This document shows positions 10,440 through 20,299 of a stretch of DNA of 64,000 nucleotides, piece after piece. Made by a program: the position numbers and the translations under genes. The notes beneath the pieces are model-generated. The model was given only the letters and a program-made list of their open reading frames with translations. It ran no database searches and was not told the DNA's origin. The stretch comes from Pseudomonas laurentiana (GTDB lineage Bacteria; Pseudomonadota; Gammaproteobacteria; Pseudomonadales; Pseudomonadaceae): assembly GCF_014648275.1 (NCBI RefSeq), contig NZ_BMQU01000017.1, positions 1-64,000 on the forward strand. Reading direction: 5' to 3'. Every line of letters starts with the position of its first letter. Position 1 is the stretch's first letter.

Positions 10440-10862
10440 TCAGCCCAACTCTACAATTTCATAGGCGTGGGTGATCTCGACACCGGCACGACCCAACATG
10501 ATCGAAGCCGAGCAATACTTTTCAGCGGACAGCTCAACCGCACGTTTGACCTGGGCCTCTTTCAGGCCACGGCCCTTGACCACGAAGCGCAAGTGGATCT
10601 TGGTAAACACCTTCGGGTCTTCGCTCGCACGCTCCGCCTCAAGGAAGGCCTCACAGCTTTCCACCGCCTGGCGAGACTTCTTCAGAATGCTGACCACGTC
10701 GAAGTTGCTGCAACCGCCCAGACCGAGCAACAGCATCTCCATCGGCCGAACACCCAGGTTACGTCCGCCACTTTCCGGCGGACCATCCATGACCACCACA
10801 TGGCCACTGCCTGACTCGCCGAGAAACATGGCTTCGCCAGCCCACTGGATACGCGCCTTCAT
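10440..10862 (-). CDS. OsmC family protein (YhfA-like)
   Basis: OsmC-fold protein of 140 residues with the two conserved cysteines expected for a peroxide or thiol redox function: GGCSNFDVVSIL (near 51) and EKYCSASIML (near 116). The N-terminus MKARIQWAGEAMFLGESGSGH fits the YhfA subgroup. It is divergent from vfr across 187 bp and runs towards speD with about 230 bp between, so it is likely its own transcript. The exact substrate is not shown by sequence. Confidence 0.9.
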   Translation of the reverse strand: MKARIQWAGEAMFLGESGSGHVVVMDGPPESGGRNLGVRPMEMLLLGLGGCSNFDVVSILKKSRQAVESCEAFLEAERASEDPKVFTKIHLRFVVKGRGLKEAQVKRAVELSAEKYCSASIMLGRAGVEITHAYEIVELG

Positions 10863-11049
10863 ACCAGGACTCCATTAAACGTGAAAAAGGTTGCCAGCTT
10901 AGACCCTGCGAGCACAGCGGAAAAGCTAAGCGTTCAATGAAATGTGCCGATACACGATAGGCGTCTGATAAGCTGACGCCAAATCACTGGCGCACAAGCC
11001 AGGCTACTTATAAAAGTGTCCACGTGTCGCTTCTTTCCAGGATTCAGCC

Positions 11050-11694
11050 ATGGTTGCCTTAAACCTTCCAACCAAGATCAAGAACATCGACAAGTTGCTT
11101 GCTCATTGTCAGCGTCGGCATTTTTCAGCCAAGAGCAATATTATTTGCGCGGGCGACCAAGCTCATACCCTGTGGTACATCGTAAAGGGTTCGGTGACCA
11201 TCCTGATCGAGGATGATGAAGGCCATGAGATGATCATCGCCTACCTCAACAGTGGCGACTTCTTTGGTGAACTTGGGCTATTTGAACCCGAGGGTAAAGA
11301 GCAGCAGCGCAGTGCCTGGGTACGCGCGAAAAGCGAATGTGAAGTTGCCGAAATTACCTACGAAAAATTCCGCGAGCTGGCCCGCCAGGATCCGGACATT
11401 CTCTATGCCCTTGGCAGCCAAATGGCACAGCGCCTGCGCAACACAACACGCAAAGTTGGCGACCTGGCGTTTTTCGACGTCACCGGACGCGTAGCCCGCT
11501 GCTTGCTGGAACTGTGCAAACAACCAGACGCCATGACCCACCCGGATGGAATGCAGATCAAGATCACCCGCCAGGAGATTGGTCGGATCGTCGGTTGCTC
11601 GCGAGAAATGGTCGGCCGCGTGCTCAAGGATCTTGAAGAACGCAGCCTGGTTCAGGTCAAGGGCAAGACCATGGTGGTCTATGGCACGCGCTAG
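11050..11694 (+). CDS. vfr: cAMP-binding transcription regulator Vfr/Crp
   Basis: CRP-family activator, the Pseudomonas Vfr orthologue. The 214-residue protein has a cyclic-nucleotide domain with the phosphate-binding cassette [22 protein letters not shown], a long dimer helix, and a C-terminal helix-turn-helix [21 protein letters not shown]. It is rightward and monocistronic; its TAG stop overlaps the stop of the convergent lipoate-ligase-like gene within the sequence CTAG. In P. aeruginosa Vfr governs virulence; in P. putida the Crp orthologue has a smaller role. Confidence 0.96.
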   Translation: MVALNLPTKIKNIDKLLAHCQRRHFSAKSNIICAGDQAHTLWYIVKGSVTILIEDDEGHEMIIAYLNSGDFFGELGLFEPEGKEQQRSAWVRAKSECEVAEITYEKFRELARQDPDILYALGSQMAQRLRNTTRKVGDLAFFDVTGRVARCLLELCKQPDAMTHPDGMQIKITRQEIGRIVGCSREMVGRVLKDLEERSLVQVKGKTMVVYGTR

Positions 11695-12395
11695 TCTTTT
11701 GCAATACCGTTGAGCACCGCGCCATAAGCGCTTGCCAGCCGCGTAAACAACGGCGCCTCGGGCACGACCTCGTGCAGGGCGATATGGCTGTCGGCCAGGC
11801 AGCGTTGCTCCAGCTCGCAACACTCATTGAAGCGGTTCACGGCGGCAACCATCGTTTCTCGCTCGTTGTCCAACAAGAGCGCGCCATGCACCAGCACGAC
11901 CGGTCGTTTGCCGCCCAGGCCCTGGCGCCAACGCTGAGCGGTGCCGACCAGTTTGCGGCCATTCAGGTTGACATTGTACCGACCATCGCAGAATGCCCCC
12001 TCGATTTCACCGACGGACGCGACCCCACCCCATTCGCGCAGCACGTCACACAAAGGCAGGCAAAGCCGCTCATAAGCACTCTCTATACGCCCATGATCAC
12101 CCTCGCTGCGCGGCGCGACATAGATCAACGCAATATTGATGACCGCGGGTGATTGCGGCACCGGCTCACCGCCGGTCTCACGCAACAATACCGGCCATCC
12201 GGCAACCGCCAGCTCCGCACACGCCGCCTCGAACCCCTCCAGACGACTCATGCGCCGAGGCATGACCAGAGCGCGATCAGTCGGACGCCAGAACAGCAAG
12301 CCATGATCTTGCTCCCCGCGACATACAGCGGCCAGCAAATCCTGCTCGGCACGCAGGCCAGCTTCGACAGTTACGGCAACAGGTTGATCGTTCAT
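11691..12395 (-). CDS. Biotin/lipoate protein ligase family protein
   Basis: Predicted member of the LplA/LipB/BirA catalytic-domain superfamily. The 234-residue protein has the ligase-type glycine segment [23 protein letters not shown] and the lysine loop [17 protein letters not shown], but its RRxxGGG-like motif is degenerate compared with true lipoate ligase. It could be a lipoyl or octanoyl transferase relative with another target. ATG 12395 is preferred because upstream in-frame codons run through the trpC terminator. It lies between vfr (convergent) and trpC (same strand, separated by a terminator). Confidence 0.8.
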   Translation of the reverse strand: MNDQPVAVTVEAGLRAEQDLLAAVCRGEQDHGLLFWRPTDRALVMPRRMSRLEGFEAACAELAVAGWPVLLRETGGEPVPQSPAVINIALIYVAPRSEGDHGRIESAYERLCLPLCDVLREWGGVASVGEIEGAFCDGRYNVNLNGRKLVGTAQRWRQGLGGKRPVVLVHGALLLDNERETMVAAVNRFNECCELEQRCLADSHIALHEVVPEAPLFTRLASAYGAVLNGIAKD

Positions 12396-12413
12396 CGCAT
12401 TAACCTTGTCGAT

Positions 12414-12437
12414 AAAAAAAGCCGGCATCGCCGGCTT
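12414..12437 (-). terminator. Intrinsic terminator of the trpGDC operon
   Basis: AAGCCGGC/GCCGGCTT stem with 3-base loop, followed on the minus strand by seven T. It is placed 11 bases beyond the trpC stop. Confidence 0.92.
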
Positions 12438-12447
12438 CAGGGGTTGA

Positions 12448-13284
12448 TCAGTCCAGACCTGGAACCAGGTTCTGTGGCACACGCTCAGGGAAGAACAAAC
12501 GCTGCAATTCATAACCCGGGTTATCCGCACGCATGAACGCCTCACCAACCAGGAAAGAGTAGACCTCGTTGGTTTCCATCAGCTCGACGTCGGCACGGCT
12601 GAGAATGCCGCTCTCGGTAATGGCCAGACGATCACGTGGAATGCGCGGCAACAGGTCGAGCGTCGTTTCCAAGCTCACCTCAAAGGTGTGCAAGTTACGG
12701 TTGTTGACGCCAACCAGCGGGGTATCGAGGACTTTCAATGCCCGGTCCAGCTCATCACCGTCGTGCACTTCAACCAATACATCAAGCCCTACACCCTTTG
12801 CAGTGGCTGCAAGCTCAGCCATCTTCACGTCATCCAGCGCGGAAACGATCAGCAGTACGCAGTCCGCCCCCAACGCACGCGCCTCGACGATCTGGTAAGG
12901 ATCGATCATGAAGTCCTTGCGGATAACAGGCAGGGCACAGGCTGCTCGGGCCTGCTGCAAATACACGTCAGCGCCCTGGAAGTAGTCGACGTCGGTCAGT
13001 ACCGACAGGCAAGTTGCTCCGCCCTTCTGGTAACTGACCGCGATATCGGCCGGAACGAAGTGTTCGCGAATGACACCCTTACTCGGTGAGGCCTTCTTGA
13101 TTTCAGCAATAACCGCTGGCTGCTTGCGTGCCGCCTGCTCAATCAGCGCCTTGGCAAAACCACGCGGTGCATCGGCGCTGGCCGCCAGACGTTCAAGTTC
13201 GGCCAGGCTCACCCGTGCACTGCGCTCGGCGACCTCTTCGACTTTGCGCGCGAGGATTTTTTCCAGAACCGTCGGCACACTCAT
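12448..13284 (-). CDS. trpC: Indole-3-glycerol phosphate synthase
   Basis: Closes the indole ring from CdRP in tryptophan synthesis. The 278-residue single-domain enzyme has the family motifs [62 protein letters not shown] and [13 protein letters not shown]. It overlaps trpD by four bases (ATGA) and is the last gene of trpGDC, followed by a clear terminator. Confidence 0.97.
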   Translation of the reverse strand: MSVPTVLEKILARKVEEVAERSARVSLAELERLAASADAPRGFAKALIEQAARKQPAVIAEIKKASPSKGVIREHFVPADIAVSYQKGGATCLSVLTDVDYFQGADVYLQQARAACALPVIRKDFMIDPYQIVEARALGADCVLLIVSALDDVKMAELAATAKGVGLDVLVEVHDGDELDRALKVLDTPLVGVNNRNLHTFEVSLETTLDLLPRIPRDRLAITESGILSRADVELMETNEVYSFLVGEAFMRADNPGYELQRLFFPERVPQNLVPGLD

Positions 13285-14330
13285 CCTTCATTCTCCTGCT
13301 TGAATACAGCGGTAAAAGCACCCAGCTCCTCGAGCTTCTCGCGGGCAAGGCCGGTGTGCAGCGCATCATGTGCCAACGCGACGCCCTCTTTGAGCGAAGA
13401 GGCGTGGTCTGCGGCGTACAGTGCAGCGCCCGCATTAAGCACGATCATTTCTGCAGCCTTCTGACCGTTTTCAGTCTTGCGTCGGCCCAAGGCATCGCGA
13501 ATCAGCTCCAACGAAGCCGCCGGGCTTTCAACCGACAGCCCATGCAGGCTCTGGCTTTTCATGCCGAGGTCTTCAGGCTCGACCCAATACTCCGTGATCT
13601 GGTCATTCTTCAATTCCGCCACAAAGGTCGGCGCCGCCAGGCTGAACTCGTCCAAACCATCTTTTGAATGCACTACCAACACGTGCTTGCTGCCCAAGCG
13701 TTGCAGTACCTCGGCCAACGGCCGGCACAGCGCTTGAGTAAAGACACCGACCACCTGGTGCTTCACACCTGCAGGATTCGTCAGCGGGCCAATCATGTTG
13801 AACAGGGTCCGCAACCCCAGATCGCGACGTGGGCCGGCCGCGTGCTTCATTGCCCCATGATGCGATTGGGCGAACATGAAGCCGATACCAACGCTGTCAA
13901 TGCAGCGGGCCACCTGAACTGGCGTCAGGTTCAAGTAGATACCGGCGGCCTCAAGCAGGTCTGCACTACCACTTTTGCCCGAAACGGCACGGTTACCGTG
14001 CTTGGCAACCGTGCAACCCGCCGCTGCCACCACAAATGACGAGGCAGTGGAGACGTTAAAGATGTTAGCGCCATCGCCGCCAGTGCCGACTACGTCGACA
14101 ACACCGGCAAGGGTGTTGAGTTCGACTTTGTCCGCCAGCTCGCGCATCGCCGAGACGGCACCGACGATCTCGTCGATGCTCTCACTCTTCATGCGCAGCC
14201 CCATCATGAAAGCGCCGATCTGCGCTTCGGTGCACTGCCCGGTCATGATCTGGCGCATGACATCGCGCATTTCATCGGTGGAAAGGTCCAACTGACTGAC
14301 GATACGGGCCAGCGCGCTCTTGATATCCAT
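13281..14330 (-). CDS. trpD: Anthranilate phosphoribosyltransferase
   Basis: Transfers phosphoribose from PRPP to anthranilate. The 349-residue protein shows [20 protein letters not shown] (PRPP/Mg site, near 85-104), [19 protein letters not shown], and [18 protein letters not shown]. It is not fused to TrpG, unlike in enterobacteria. It starts 9 bases after trpG and overlaps trpC by four bases. Confidence 0.97.
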   Translation of the reverse strand: MDIKSALARIVSQLDLSTDEMRDVMRQIMTGQCTEAQIGAFMMGLRMKSESIDEIVGAVSAMRELADKVELNTLAGVVDVVGTGGDGANIFNVSTASSFVVAAAGCTVAKHGNRAVSGKSGSADLLEAAGIYLNLTPVQVARCIDSVGIGFMFAQSHHGAMKHAAGPRRDLGLRTLFNMIGPLTNPAGVKHQVVGVFTQALCRPLAEVLQRLGSKHVLVVHSKDGLDEFSLAAPTFVAELKNDQITEYWVEPEDLGMKSQSLHGLSVESPAASLELIRDALGRRKTENGQKAAEMIVLNAGAALYAADHASSLKEGVALAHDALHTGLAREKLEELGAFTAVFKQENEG

Positions 14331-14339
14331 GTTCGATCC

Positions 14340-14933
14340 TTAGCGGTGGCCGCCGCTCTGCTTGAGGAAATTGGCGAACAGCTCGTGGCCCTGTTCAGTG
14401 AGGATCGACTCGGGGTGGAACTGAACCCCCTCGATGTTCAGCGTCTTGTGCCGCAGGCCCATGATCTCATCGACCGAGCCATCTTCCAGCGCAGTCCAGG
14501 CAGTGACCTCTAGGCAATCCGGCAGGGTTTCACGCTTGACCACAAGCGAGTGATAGCGGGTTACAGTCAGCGGATTGTTCAGGCCGGCGAACACGCCGAG
14601 GTCGCGGTGGAACACCGGGCTGGTCTTGCCATGCATCACCTGACGGGCGCGTACCACATCCCCGCCAAAGGCCTGGCCGATGGACTGGTGGCCCAGGCAC
14701 ACACCGAGAATGGGTAGTTTGCCCGCGAAATACTTGATTGCCTCCAGGGACACACCGGCTTCCGTCGGGGTGCAAGGGCCTGGGGACACAACGATACGTT
14801 CAGGCTTGAGCGCCTCGATCTGGGCGATGGTCAGTTCGTCATTGCGAATGACCTTGACCTCTGCACCCAGCTCGCCGAGGTACTGCACGACGTTGTAGGT
14901 GAAGGAGTCATAGTTGTCGATCATCAGTAACAT
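14340..14933 (-). CDS. trpG: Anthranilate synthase glutamine amidotransferase subunit
   Basis: Supplies ammonia from glutamine to TrpE. The 197-residue class I amidotransferase has the nucleophile in [17 protein letters not shown] (Cys near 80) and the His-Glu pair in [13 protein letters not shown]. The RBS AAGAGG precedes ATG 14933. Only 61 bp separate it from trpE, a junction occupied by pyocin or tailocin clusters in some other Pseudomonas. Confidence 0.97.
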   Translation of the reverse strand: MLLMIDNYDSFTYNVVQYLGELGAEVKVIRNDELTIAQIEALKPERIVVSPGPCTPTEAGVSLEAIKYFAGKLPILGVCLGHQSIGQAFGGDVVRARQVMHGKTSPVFHRDLGVFAGLNNPLTVTRYHSLVVKRETLPDCLEVTAWTALEDGSVDEIMGLRHKTLNIEGVQFHPESILTEQGHELFANFLKQSGGHR

Positions 14934-14994
14934 CTGGTCAACCTCTTGAGTCTGCTGACTCTGAATACCTGTCTTGCGCCGAAAGGCGCCATCT

Positions 14995-16476
14995 TCAGTT
15001 GCGTGGCGTCTGTTCGGCCAGAGCTACGGCGCGGAACATCGCACGGCGCTTGTTGATGGTTTCTTCCCATTCCAGCGCGGGCACCGAGTCGGCGACGATG
15101 CCGCCTCCGGCCTGTACATGCAGCTCGCCATCCTTGATCACTGCCGTGCGGATCGCGATGGCGGTGTCCATGTTGCCGTTCCAGGCGAGGTAACCGACAG
15201 CGCCACCATAGACGCCGCGTTTTACCGGTTCCAACTCGTCGATGATTTCCATCGCACGGATTTTTGGTGCACCCGACAACGTGCCAGCAGGGAGAATCGC
15301 GCGCAGCGCATCCATTGCCGAAAGGCCTTCTTTAAGTTGGCCCGTAACGTTGGAGACAATATGCATCACGTTGGAATAGCGCTCGATCACCATTTTCTCG
15401 GTGACCTTGACCGAGCCGGTCTCGGACACCCGGCCCGTGTCATTGCGGCCCAGGTCGATCAGCATCAGGTGCTCGGCAATTTCCTTGTCATCGGACAGCA
15501 GGTCTTCTTCCAGCGCACGGTCGGCTTCTTCGGTTGCACCGCGTGGACGGGTGCCGGCGATCGGACGCACGGTAACCAGGTTGTCCTCGACGCGCACCAG
15601 CACTTCCGGCGAACTGCCGACGACGTGGAAGTCGCCAAAATTGAAGAAGTACATGTACGGCGTCGGGTTGAAGCAGCGCAACGCACGGTACAGGTCAATA
15701 GGTGCGGCACTGAAATCGATGGACATACGCTGCGACGGCACAACCTGCATGCAGTCACCCGCCAGGATGTATTCCTTGATGGTATCGACGGCGCGCTCGT
15801 AGTCGTCCTGCGTAAAACTGGAGCGGAACGCCGGTTCGGCAGCCTGCAGCCCCTTGAAGTCGAGACCGCGTCGCGGCGTGATTGGCTGGCGCAGTTGCTC
15901 AAGCAATTGCTCGAGGCGCGCCTGGCCTTCTTCATAGGCGTTTTCTTGCGCAGGGTCGACCAGCACAATCGCGTGAATCTTGCTTGCCAGGTTATCGAAC
16001 ACCACGACGGCATCGGAGACCATCAACAGGATATCCGGCACACCCAGTGGGTCTGGATTCGGGCATTTACCCAGGCGCTTTTCAACATAGCGCACGCAGT
16101 CATAGCCAAAGTAACCTACCAGGCCACCATCGAAACGCGGCAGGCCTGCAATGGTCGGTACCTTGTAGCGGTCTTTGAACGACTCGACGAACGCCAGAGG
16201 ATCGTCGACATCGTGCTGCTCGACCTCCACGCCATCATGGCTGATGCGGACCTGATAGTCATGGACACGCAACACCGTGCGGCATGGCAAACCGATGATC
16301 GAGTAACGTCCCCACTTCTCCCCGCCTTGCACCGACTCAAGCAGATAGGAATTGGGCTGGTCGGCCAGCTTCAGGTAGATGGACAGCGGCGTGTCGAAGT
16401 CAGCCAGCGTTTCGCAGGCAAGAGGAATGCGGTTGTAACCGGCTGCGGCCAGGCGCAGGAATTCTTCGCGGGTCAT
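14995..16476 (-). CDS. trpE: Anthranilate synthase component I
   Basis: Converts chorismate to anthranilate, the committed and feedback-controlled step. The 493-residue protein has the N-terminal [18 protein letters not shown] (Trp-binding LLES motif) and the chorismate-binding C-terminal domain with [45 protein letters not shown] and [15 protein letters not shown] 16476 is the family start; a longer frame to 16515 is open but runs back into the leader region. It follows gph by 69 bp that hold a hairpin and a leader-like context. Confidence 0.97.
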   Translation of the reverse strand: MTREEFLRLAAAGYNRIPLACETLADFDTPLSIYLKLADQPNSYLLESVQGGEKWGRYSIIGLPCRTVLRVHDYQVRISHDGVEVEQHDVDDPLAFVESFKDRYKVPTIAGLPRFDGGLVGYFGYDCVRYVEKRLGKCPNPDPLGVPDILLMVSDAVVVFDNLASKIHAIVLVDPAQENAYEEGQARLEQLLEQLRQPITPRRGLDFKGLQAAEPAFRSSFTQDDYERAVDTIKEYILAGDCMQVVPSQRMSIDFSAAPIDLYRALRCFNPTPYMYFFNFGDFHVVGSSPEVLVRVEDNLVTVRPIAGTRPRGATEEADRALEEDLLSDDKEIAEHLMLIDLGRNDTGRVSETGSVKVTEKMVIERYSNVMHIVSNVTGQLKEGLSAMDALRAILPAGTLSGAPKIRAMEIIDELEPVKRGVYGGAVGYLAWNGNMDTAIAIRTAVIKDGELHVQAGGGIVADSVPALEWEETINKRRAMFRAVALAEQTPRN

Positions 16477-16519
16477 GATAGCCTCGTGGCAAGGAGCTAT
16501 GGGTCGGGCAAGCAAACGT

Positions 16520-16535
16520 GCCGGGTCAAGCCGGC
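16520..16535 (-). promoter_or_regulatory. Hairpin in the gph-trpE leader region
   Basis: GCCGG/CCGGC arms with a 6-base loop, between the Trp-rich end of gph and trpE. There is no long T-run after it on the minus strand, so its role as an attenuator terminator is possible, not shown. Confidence 0.35.
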
Positions 16536-16545
16536 CAGATAGAAG

Positions 16546-16590
16546 TCAGGCGCGCCAACGCCAACGGGCCAGTGCCTTGATGACTTTCAT
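16546..16590 (-). other. Candidate trp leader peptide, in frame with the gph C-terminus
   Basis: The last 14 codons of gph read [14 protein letters not shown] and stop 69 bases before trpE. An internal ATG (16590) with two closely spaced Trp codons (positions 10 and 12) just ahead of trpE is the pattern of a trp leader peptide. P. putida trpE is reported to be controlled by attenuation. No good RBS precedes the internal ATG, but ribosomes finishing gph would also read these Trp codons. Whether it is translated separately is unknown. Confidence 0.5.
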
Positions 16591-17361
16591 CCAGAGTTTG
16601 CAGGTGACCACCACGATGGAATCTCTATCAGGGGGGGATTGAACGTCCGACATTAGCTCAGTGTCTGCTTCTAAGCAACCAGGCAAGAGCGCCCGAAGGT
16701 CATCAATCACCAATGTGGGTGACTCCTCGGCGATCGGACGACCATGGTTATAGCCGTAGCTAAGCGCAACACACTGGACGCCCGCAGCTTTCGCGGCCAG
16801 TACATCGCTGCGCGAATCACCTACGAACAGCGCGTTTTCTGGCAGCACGTTAGCCATTTTCATGACAAACACCAGGGCTGCAGGGTCAGGCTTCTGCTGT
16901 GGCAAGGTATCGCCACCGATAATCCAGCGGAAGTAACGGCCGATTTTCATCTGGTCCAGTAACGGGCCGACAAAACGCTCTGGCTTGTTGGTAATCAGGG
17001 CCATTTCCACGCCCTGCTTGCGCAACCAGCGCAGCGTATCCTTCACACCGGGGTAAACCACCGACAGCGCATGGCTTTCGGCATAGGCCTGCATGAAAAT
17101 CTCCAGGCCCTTCTCCGCTTCGTCTTCATCGACGGCGCTAAAATCCAGGCCGCCCGCCAAGGCGCGCCGAACCAGTACCGCCGCGCCGTTTCCAACCCAT
17201 TGGCGTACTGCCTCCAGGCCAGCCGGAGCGCGGCCCATTTCGAGCAGCATCTGGTCTACTGCGGCCGCCAGGTCCGGTACCGAGTCGATCAGCGTGCCAT
17301 CCAGATCGAACATCACCAGCCTGGGCAGGCTGCCCGAAAAGAGCTGCTCGAAGCCACTCAT
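16546..17361 (-). CDS. gph: Phosphoglycolate phosphatase
   Basis: HAD hydrolase removing phosphate from 2-phosphoglycolate formed in DNA repair. The 271-residue protein has HAD motif [17 protein letters not shown] (near 16), motif [11 protein letters not shown] and motif [15 protein letters not shown]...[16 protein letters not shown]. It overlaps rpe by four bases (ATGA). The C-terminal tail beyond the HAD fold, from about residue 230, includes [20 protein letters not shown] and has no obvious catalytic role; its last 14 residues may double as a trp leader. A G7 run (16631-16637 on the plus strand) lies in this tail. Confidence 0.95.
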   Translation of the reverse strand: MSGFEQLFSGSLPRLVMFDLDGTLIDSVPDLAAAVDQMLLEMGRAPAGLEAVRQWVGNGAAVLVRRALAGGLDFSAVDEDEAEKGLEIFMQAYAESHALSVVYPGVKDTLRWLRKQGVEMALITNKPERFVGPLLDQMKIGRYFRWIIGGDTLPQQKPDPAALVFVMKMANVLPENALFVGDSRSDVLAAKAAGVQCVALSYGYNHGRPIAEESPTLVIDDLRALLPGCLEADTELMSDVQSPPDRDSIVVVTCKLWMKVIKALARWRWRA

Positions 17362-18032
17362 GATCGTGCCAGAGCCAGTTCGGCATGCATCTTGGCAATG
17401 ACCTCGCGGTAGTCCGGTGCATTGAAAATGGCCGAGCCCGCAACAAACGTGTCGGCGCCAGCGGCAGCAATCTCGCGGATGTTGTTGACGTTGACGCCAC
17501 CATCGATTTCCAGACGGATGTCGCGACCGCTCGCCTTGATCAGCGCACGGGCTTCACGCAGCTTGTCGAGGGTGCCCGGGATGAACTTCTGACCGCCGAA
17601 ACCTGGGTTGACGCTCATCAACAGGATCATGTCGACCTTGTCCATGACGTACTTCAACGCATCGAGCGATGTCGCCGGGTTGAACACCAGGCCAGCCTTG
17701 CAGCCACCATCACGGATCAACTGCAGCGAGCGGTCGATATGCTGGGAGGCTTCCGGGTGGAAGGTGATGTAGGTCGCACCGGCCTCGATGAAATCGCCAA
17801 TGATGCGATCTACCGGGCTGACCATCAGGTGCACGTCGATCGGCGCGGTGACGCCGTACTTGCGCAGCGCACTGCAGACCATCGGGCCGATGGTCAGGTT
17901 GGGGACGTAGTGGTTATCCATGACATCGAAGTGAACGATGTCGGCTCCGGCCTCCAGTACATTGTCGACTTCCTCGCCCAGGCGAGCGAAATCGGCGGAG
18001 AGAATGGAGGGGGCAATAGCGTACGGCTGCAT
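17358..18032 (-). CDS. rpe: Ribulose-phosphate 3-epimerase
   Basis: Interconverts ribulose-5-phosphate and xylulose-5-phosphate in the pentose phosphate pathway. The 224-residue TIM barrel has [55 protein letters not shown] and [12 protein letters not shown], all intact. It heads the leftward rpe-gph-trpE group and overlaps gph by four bases. The agt operon lies upstream on the same strand, behind a hairpin. Confidence 0.97.
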   Translation of the reverse strand: MQPYAIAPSILSADFARLGEEVDNVLEAGADIVHFDVMDNHYVPNLTIGPMVCSALRKYGVTAPIDVHLMVSPVDRIIGDFIEAGATYITFHPEASQHIDRSLQLIRDGGCKAGLVFNPATSLDALKYVMDKVDMILLMSVNPGFGGQKFIPGTLDKLREARALIKASGRDIRLEIDGGVNVNNIREIAAAGADTFVAGSAIFNAPDYREVIAKMHAELALARS

Positions 18033-18158
18033 GGCGCACCTGTAGGGCAGAAATCACAGTGGTGCGCATTGTAGCTCAAGCGACCGGCCAGGGGCTGACC
18101 GGTATCAATCACGGCGACAAACTGGTGCTACGACCTGCTCCGGTCGCAGGCAAACCTG

Positions 18159-18182
18159 CCCCCAAGGCTTGAGCCTGGGGGC
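18159..18182 (-). terminator. Probable terminator or REP-like hairpin after agtD
   Basis: GCCCC/GGGGC and AGGC/GCCT arms with a small bulge and TTGA loop, 8 bases beyond the agtD stop. No long T-run follows. Adjacent bases (TCGCAGGCAAACCTGCC) look like a decayed Pseudomonas REP element. Confidence 0.45.
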
Positions 18183-18189
18183 GCGGGTA

Positions 18190-19017
18190 TCAAGCAGGCT
18201 GCTGGGTGCGCAGTTTCTCGCTACGCCCACGCAACCATTCCAGGGTCAGCAGCAGGACTACCGAGAAGGCAATCAGCAAGGTCGCCGCCGCTGCGATGGT
18301 CGGGCTCAGGTTCTCACGAATGCCGCTGAACATTTGCCGTGGCAGGGTCGCTTGCTGAGGGCCGGCGAGGAACAGGGTTACCACCACTTCATCGAACGAG
18401 GTCGCAAAGGCGAACAAGGCTCCGGAAATGACGCCAGGTGCAATCAATGGCAGGGTCACACGGCGGAACGCTGTCACTGGCGATGCACCCAGGCTGGCCG
18501 CCGCACGCACCAGGTTGTGATTGAAGCCCTGCAAGGTTGCCGAAACCGTGATGATCACAAACGGCACACCCAGCACGGCGTGCACCAGGATCAGCGAAAT
18601 GAAACTGTTCCCCATGCCCAGCGGCGCGAAAAACAGGTAGCTGGCCACACCGATGATCACTACCGGCACTACCATCGGTGAAATCACCAATGCCATCACC
18701 AGCGATTTACCGGGGAAATCACCACGGGTCAGGCCTATCGAGGCCAACGTACCGAAGACCATTGCCAGCACCATGGCCGCCGGGGCAACGATGATGCTGT
18801 TCTTCAGTGCGCGCATCCACTCCGCCGAAGCGAAGAAGTCCTGGTACCAGTGCAGCGAGAAGCCCTGCAGTGGGTAGACCAGAAAACTGCCCGTGTTGAA
18901 CGACAGGGGAATGATTACCAGCACCGGCAGCACCAGGAACAACAGGATCAGCCCGCAGAGGATACGCAAGCTGTAGAACCAGACCCGCTCGATAGGCGAC
19001 ATGTAAGGACTCAACAT
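18190..19017 (-). CDS. agtD: ABC transporter permease, 5-aminovalerate/4-aminobutyrate (PotC/PotI class)
   Basis: Inner-membrane permease of a polyamine-type ABC importer. The 275-residue protein has about six helices and the ATPase-coupling loop AAASLGASPVTAFRRVTLPLIAPGV. Its place (last of ATPase, binding protein, permease, permease; next to rpe-gph-trpE) matches P. aeruginosa agtABCD, reported to take up 5-aminovalerate and 4-aminobutyrate. The substrate call rests on that synteny. It starts 11 bases after agtC. Confidence 0.85.
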   Translation of the reverse strand: MLSPYMSPIERVWFYSLRILCGLILLFLVLPVLVIIPLSFNTGSFLVYPLQGFSLHWYQDFFASAEWMRALKNSIIVAPAAMVLAMVFGTLASIGLTRGDFPGKSLVMALVISPMVVPVVIIGVASYLFFAPLGMGNSFISLILVHAVLGVPFVIITVSATLQGFNHNLVRAAASLGASPVTAFRRVTLPLIAPGVISGALFAFATSFDEVVVTLFLAGPQQATLPRQMFSGIRENLSPTIAAAATLLIAFSVVLLLTLEWLRGRSEKLRTQQPA

Positions 19018-19028
19018 GGAAAGGCTCC

Positions 19029-20276
19029 TCAGCTCAGACGACGGCGGCTTGTACCGACCAGCCAGCTATAGATCAAGTACAGCAACACGGTGGCAAGCAA
19101 CAGCAAACCGCCCAGTGCCGTGGCCATACCCCAGTTGATACTGGTGTTGGTGTAGAAGGCGACGAAGTAGCTGACCATCTGGTCGTTCGGGCTACCCAGC
19201 AACGCCGGGGTGATGTAGTAACCGATCGCCAGGATGAACACCAACAGGCAGCCAGCGCCAACGCCCGCATAGGTTTGTGGGAAGTACACCCGCCAGAAGC
19301 TGGCGAACGGATGGCAACCCAGCGAGATCGCTGCACGCATGTAGGTCGGCGAAATGCCCTTCATCACGCTGTAAATCGGCAAGATCATGAACGGAAGCAG
19401 GATATGCACCATGGAGATGTACACACCAGTACGGTTGAACACCAGCTCCAGCGGCTTGTCGATGACGCCCATCGCCATCAGTGCGCTATTGATCAAACCA
19501 CCCGACTGCAACAGCACGATCCAGGCGGCGACACGCACCAGGATCGAGGTCCAGAACGGCAGCAGCACCAGGATCATCAGCAGGTTGCTCTGACGAGTCG
19601 GCAGGTTGGCCAGCAAATACGCCAACGGATAGGCCAGCAGCAGGCAGATGCCGGTGATTACAAAGCCCATCAACAGGGTGCGGGCGAAAATGTCCAGGTA
19701 GATCGCCTGGTCCGGCGTGGCCGGGGCCAGCTCACCCAGATCGTCGATACGATGGTCCAGGGAAGCCAACAGATAGAACGGGGTGATGCTACTGGTGTTA
19801 CGGCGGATCGCCTGCCAGTAGGCGGGATCGCCCCAACGCTCGTCCAGCTCCTGCAGAGCTTCTTTATAAGAAGCCGGCTCGGCCTTGAACGGAAGGGCAC
19901 GGGCAGTCTTGGCCAACAGGCTACGGTAGCCAGCCAACTCCATGTTCAAACGCTTGGACAGGTCGCCCAGGGTCTGGTTCTTGCGCGACTCGGCGAGATC
20001 ATCGGCCAATGCCTTGTACACCGGCTCGCCCGGCAGGCTCTTGCCATCCCACTCGCTGACCGCAACGACGGTACGCGGCAAGCCGCTGACCACCTCGGGG
20101 TTACCAACACTCTTGTACAACAGCGCAGCGATAGGCACCAAAAATACCAGCAGCAGAAACACCGCCAGAGGTGCGATCAATGCCTGCGCCTTCCAGCGGT
20201 TGACCCGCTCGGCACGCGCCAGGCGACGCTTGAGGGAAGGACCGGTGCCTTCGTTCAGGGGCACTGCGATGGCCAT
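19029..20276 (-). CDS. agtC: ABC transporter permease with large periplasmic insert (PotB/PotH class)
   Basis: Second permease of the agt importer. At 415 residues it is about 100 longer than PotB-type permeases. The extra part lies between the first helix (IAPLAVFLLLVFLVPIAAL, near 34-52) and the remaining helices from about residue 185 (DIFARTLLMGFVITGICLLL), and would face the periplasm; it is rich in charged and helical stretches. The coupling loop RAAISLGCHPFASFWRVYFP is intact. A strong hairpin separates it from agtB, probably lowering its expression relative to the binding protein. Confidence 0.85.
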   Translation of the reverse strand: MAIAVPLNEGTGPSLKRRLARAERVNRWKAQALIAPLAVFLLLVFLVPIAALLYKSVGNPEVVSGLPRTVVAVSEWDGKSLPGEPVYKALADDLAESRKNQTLGDLSKRLNMELAGYRSLLAKTARALPFKAEPASYKEALQELDERWGDPAYWQAIRRNTSSITPFYLLASLDHRIDDLGELAPATPDQAIYLDIFARTLLMGFVITGICLLLAYPLAYLLANLPTRQSNLLMILVLLPFWTSILVRVAAWIVLLQSGGLINSALMAMGVIDKPLELVFNRTGVYISMVHILLPFMILPIYSVMKGISPTYMRAAISLGCHPFASFWRVYFPQTYAGVGAGCLLVFILAIGYYITPALLGSPNDQMVSYFVAFYTNTSINWGMATALGGLLLLATVLLYLIYSWLVGTSRRRLS

Positions 20277-20299
20277 AGCGAACTCCGAAAAACTTGATC

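Noticed and set aside
14934-16476. Tailocin or prophage remnant at trpE-trpG
   Set aside because: The gap is only 61 bp and holds no phage-like ORF or attachment repeat.
14974-16542. Plus-strand frame of 522 codons over trpE
   Set aside because: Complete antisense shadow of trpE with no RBS or family pattern.
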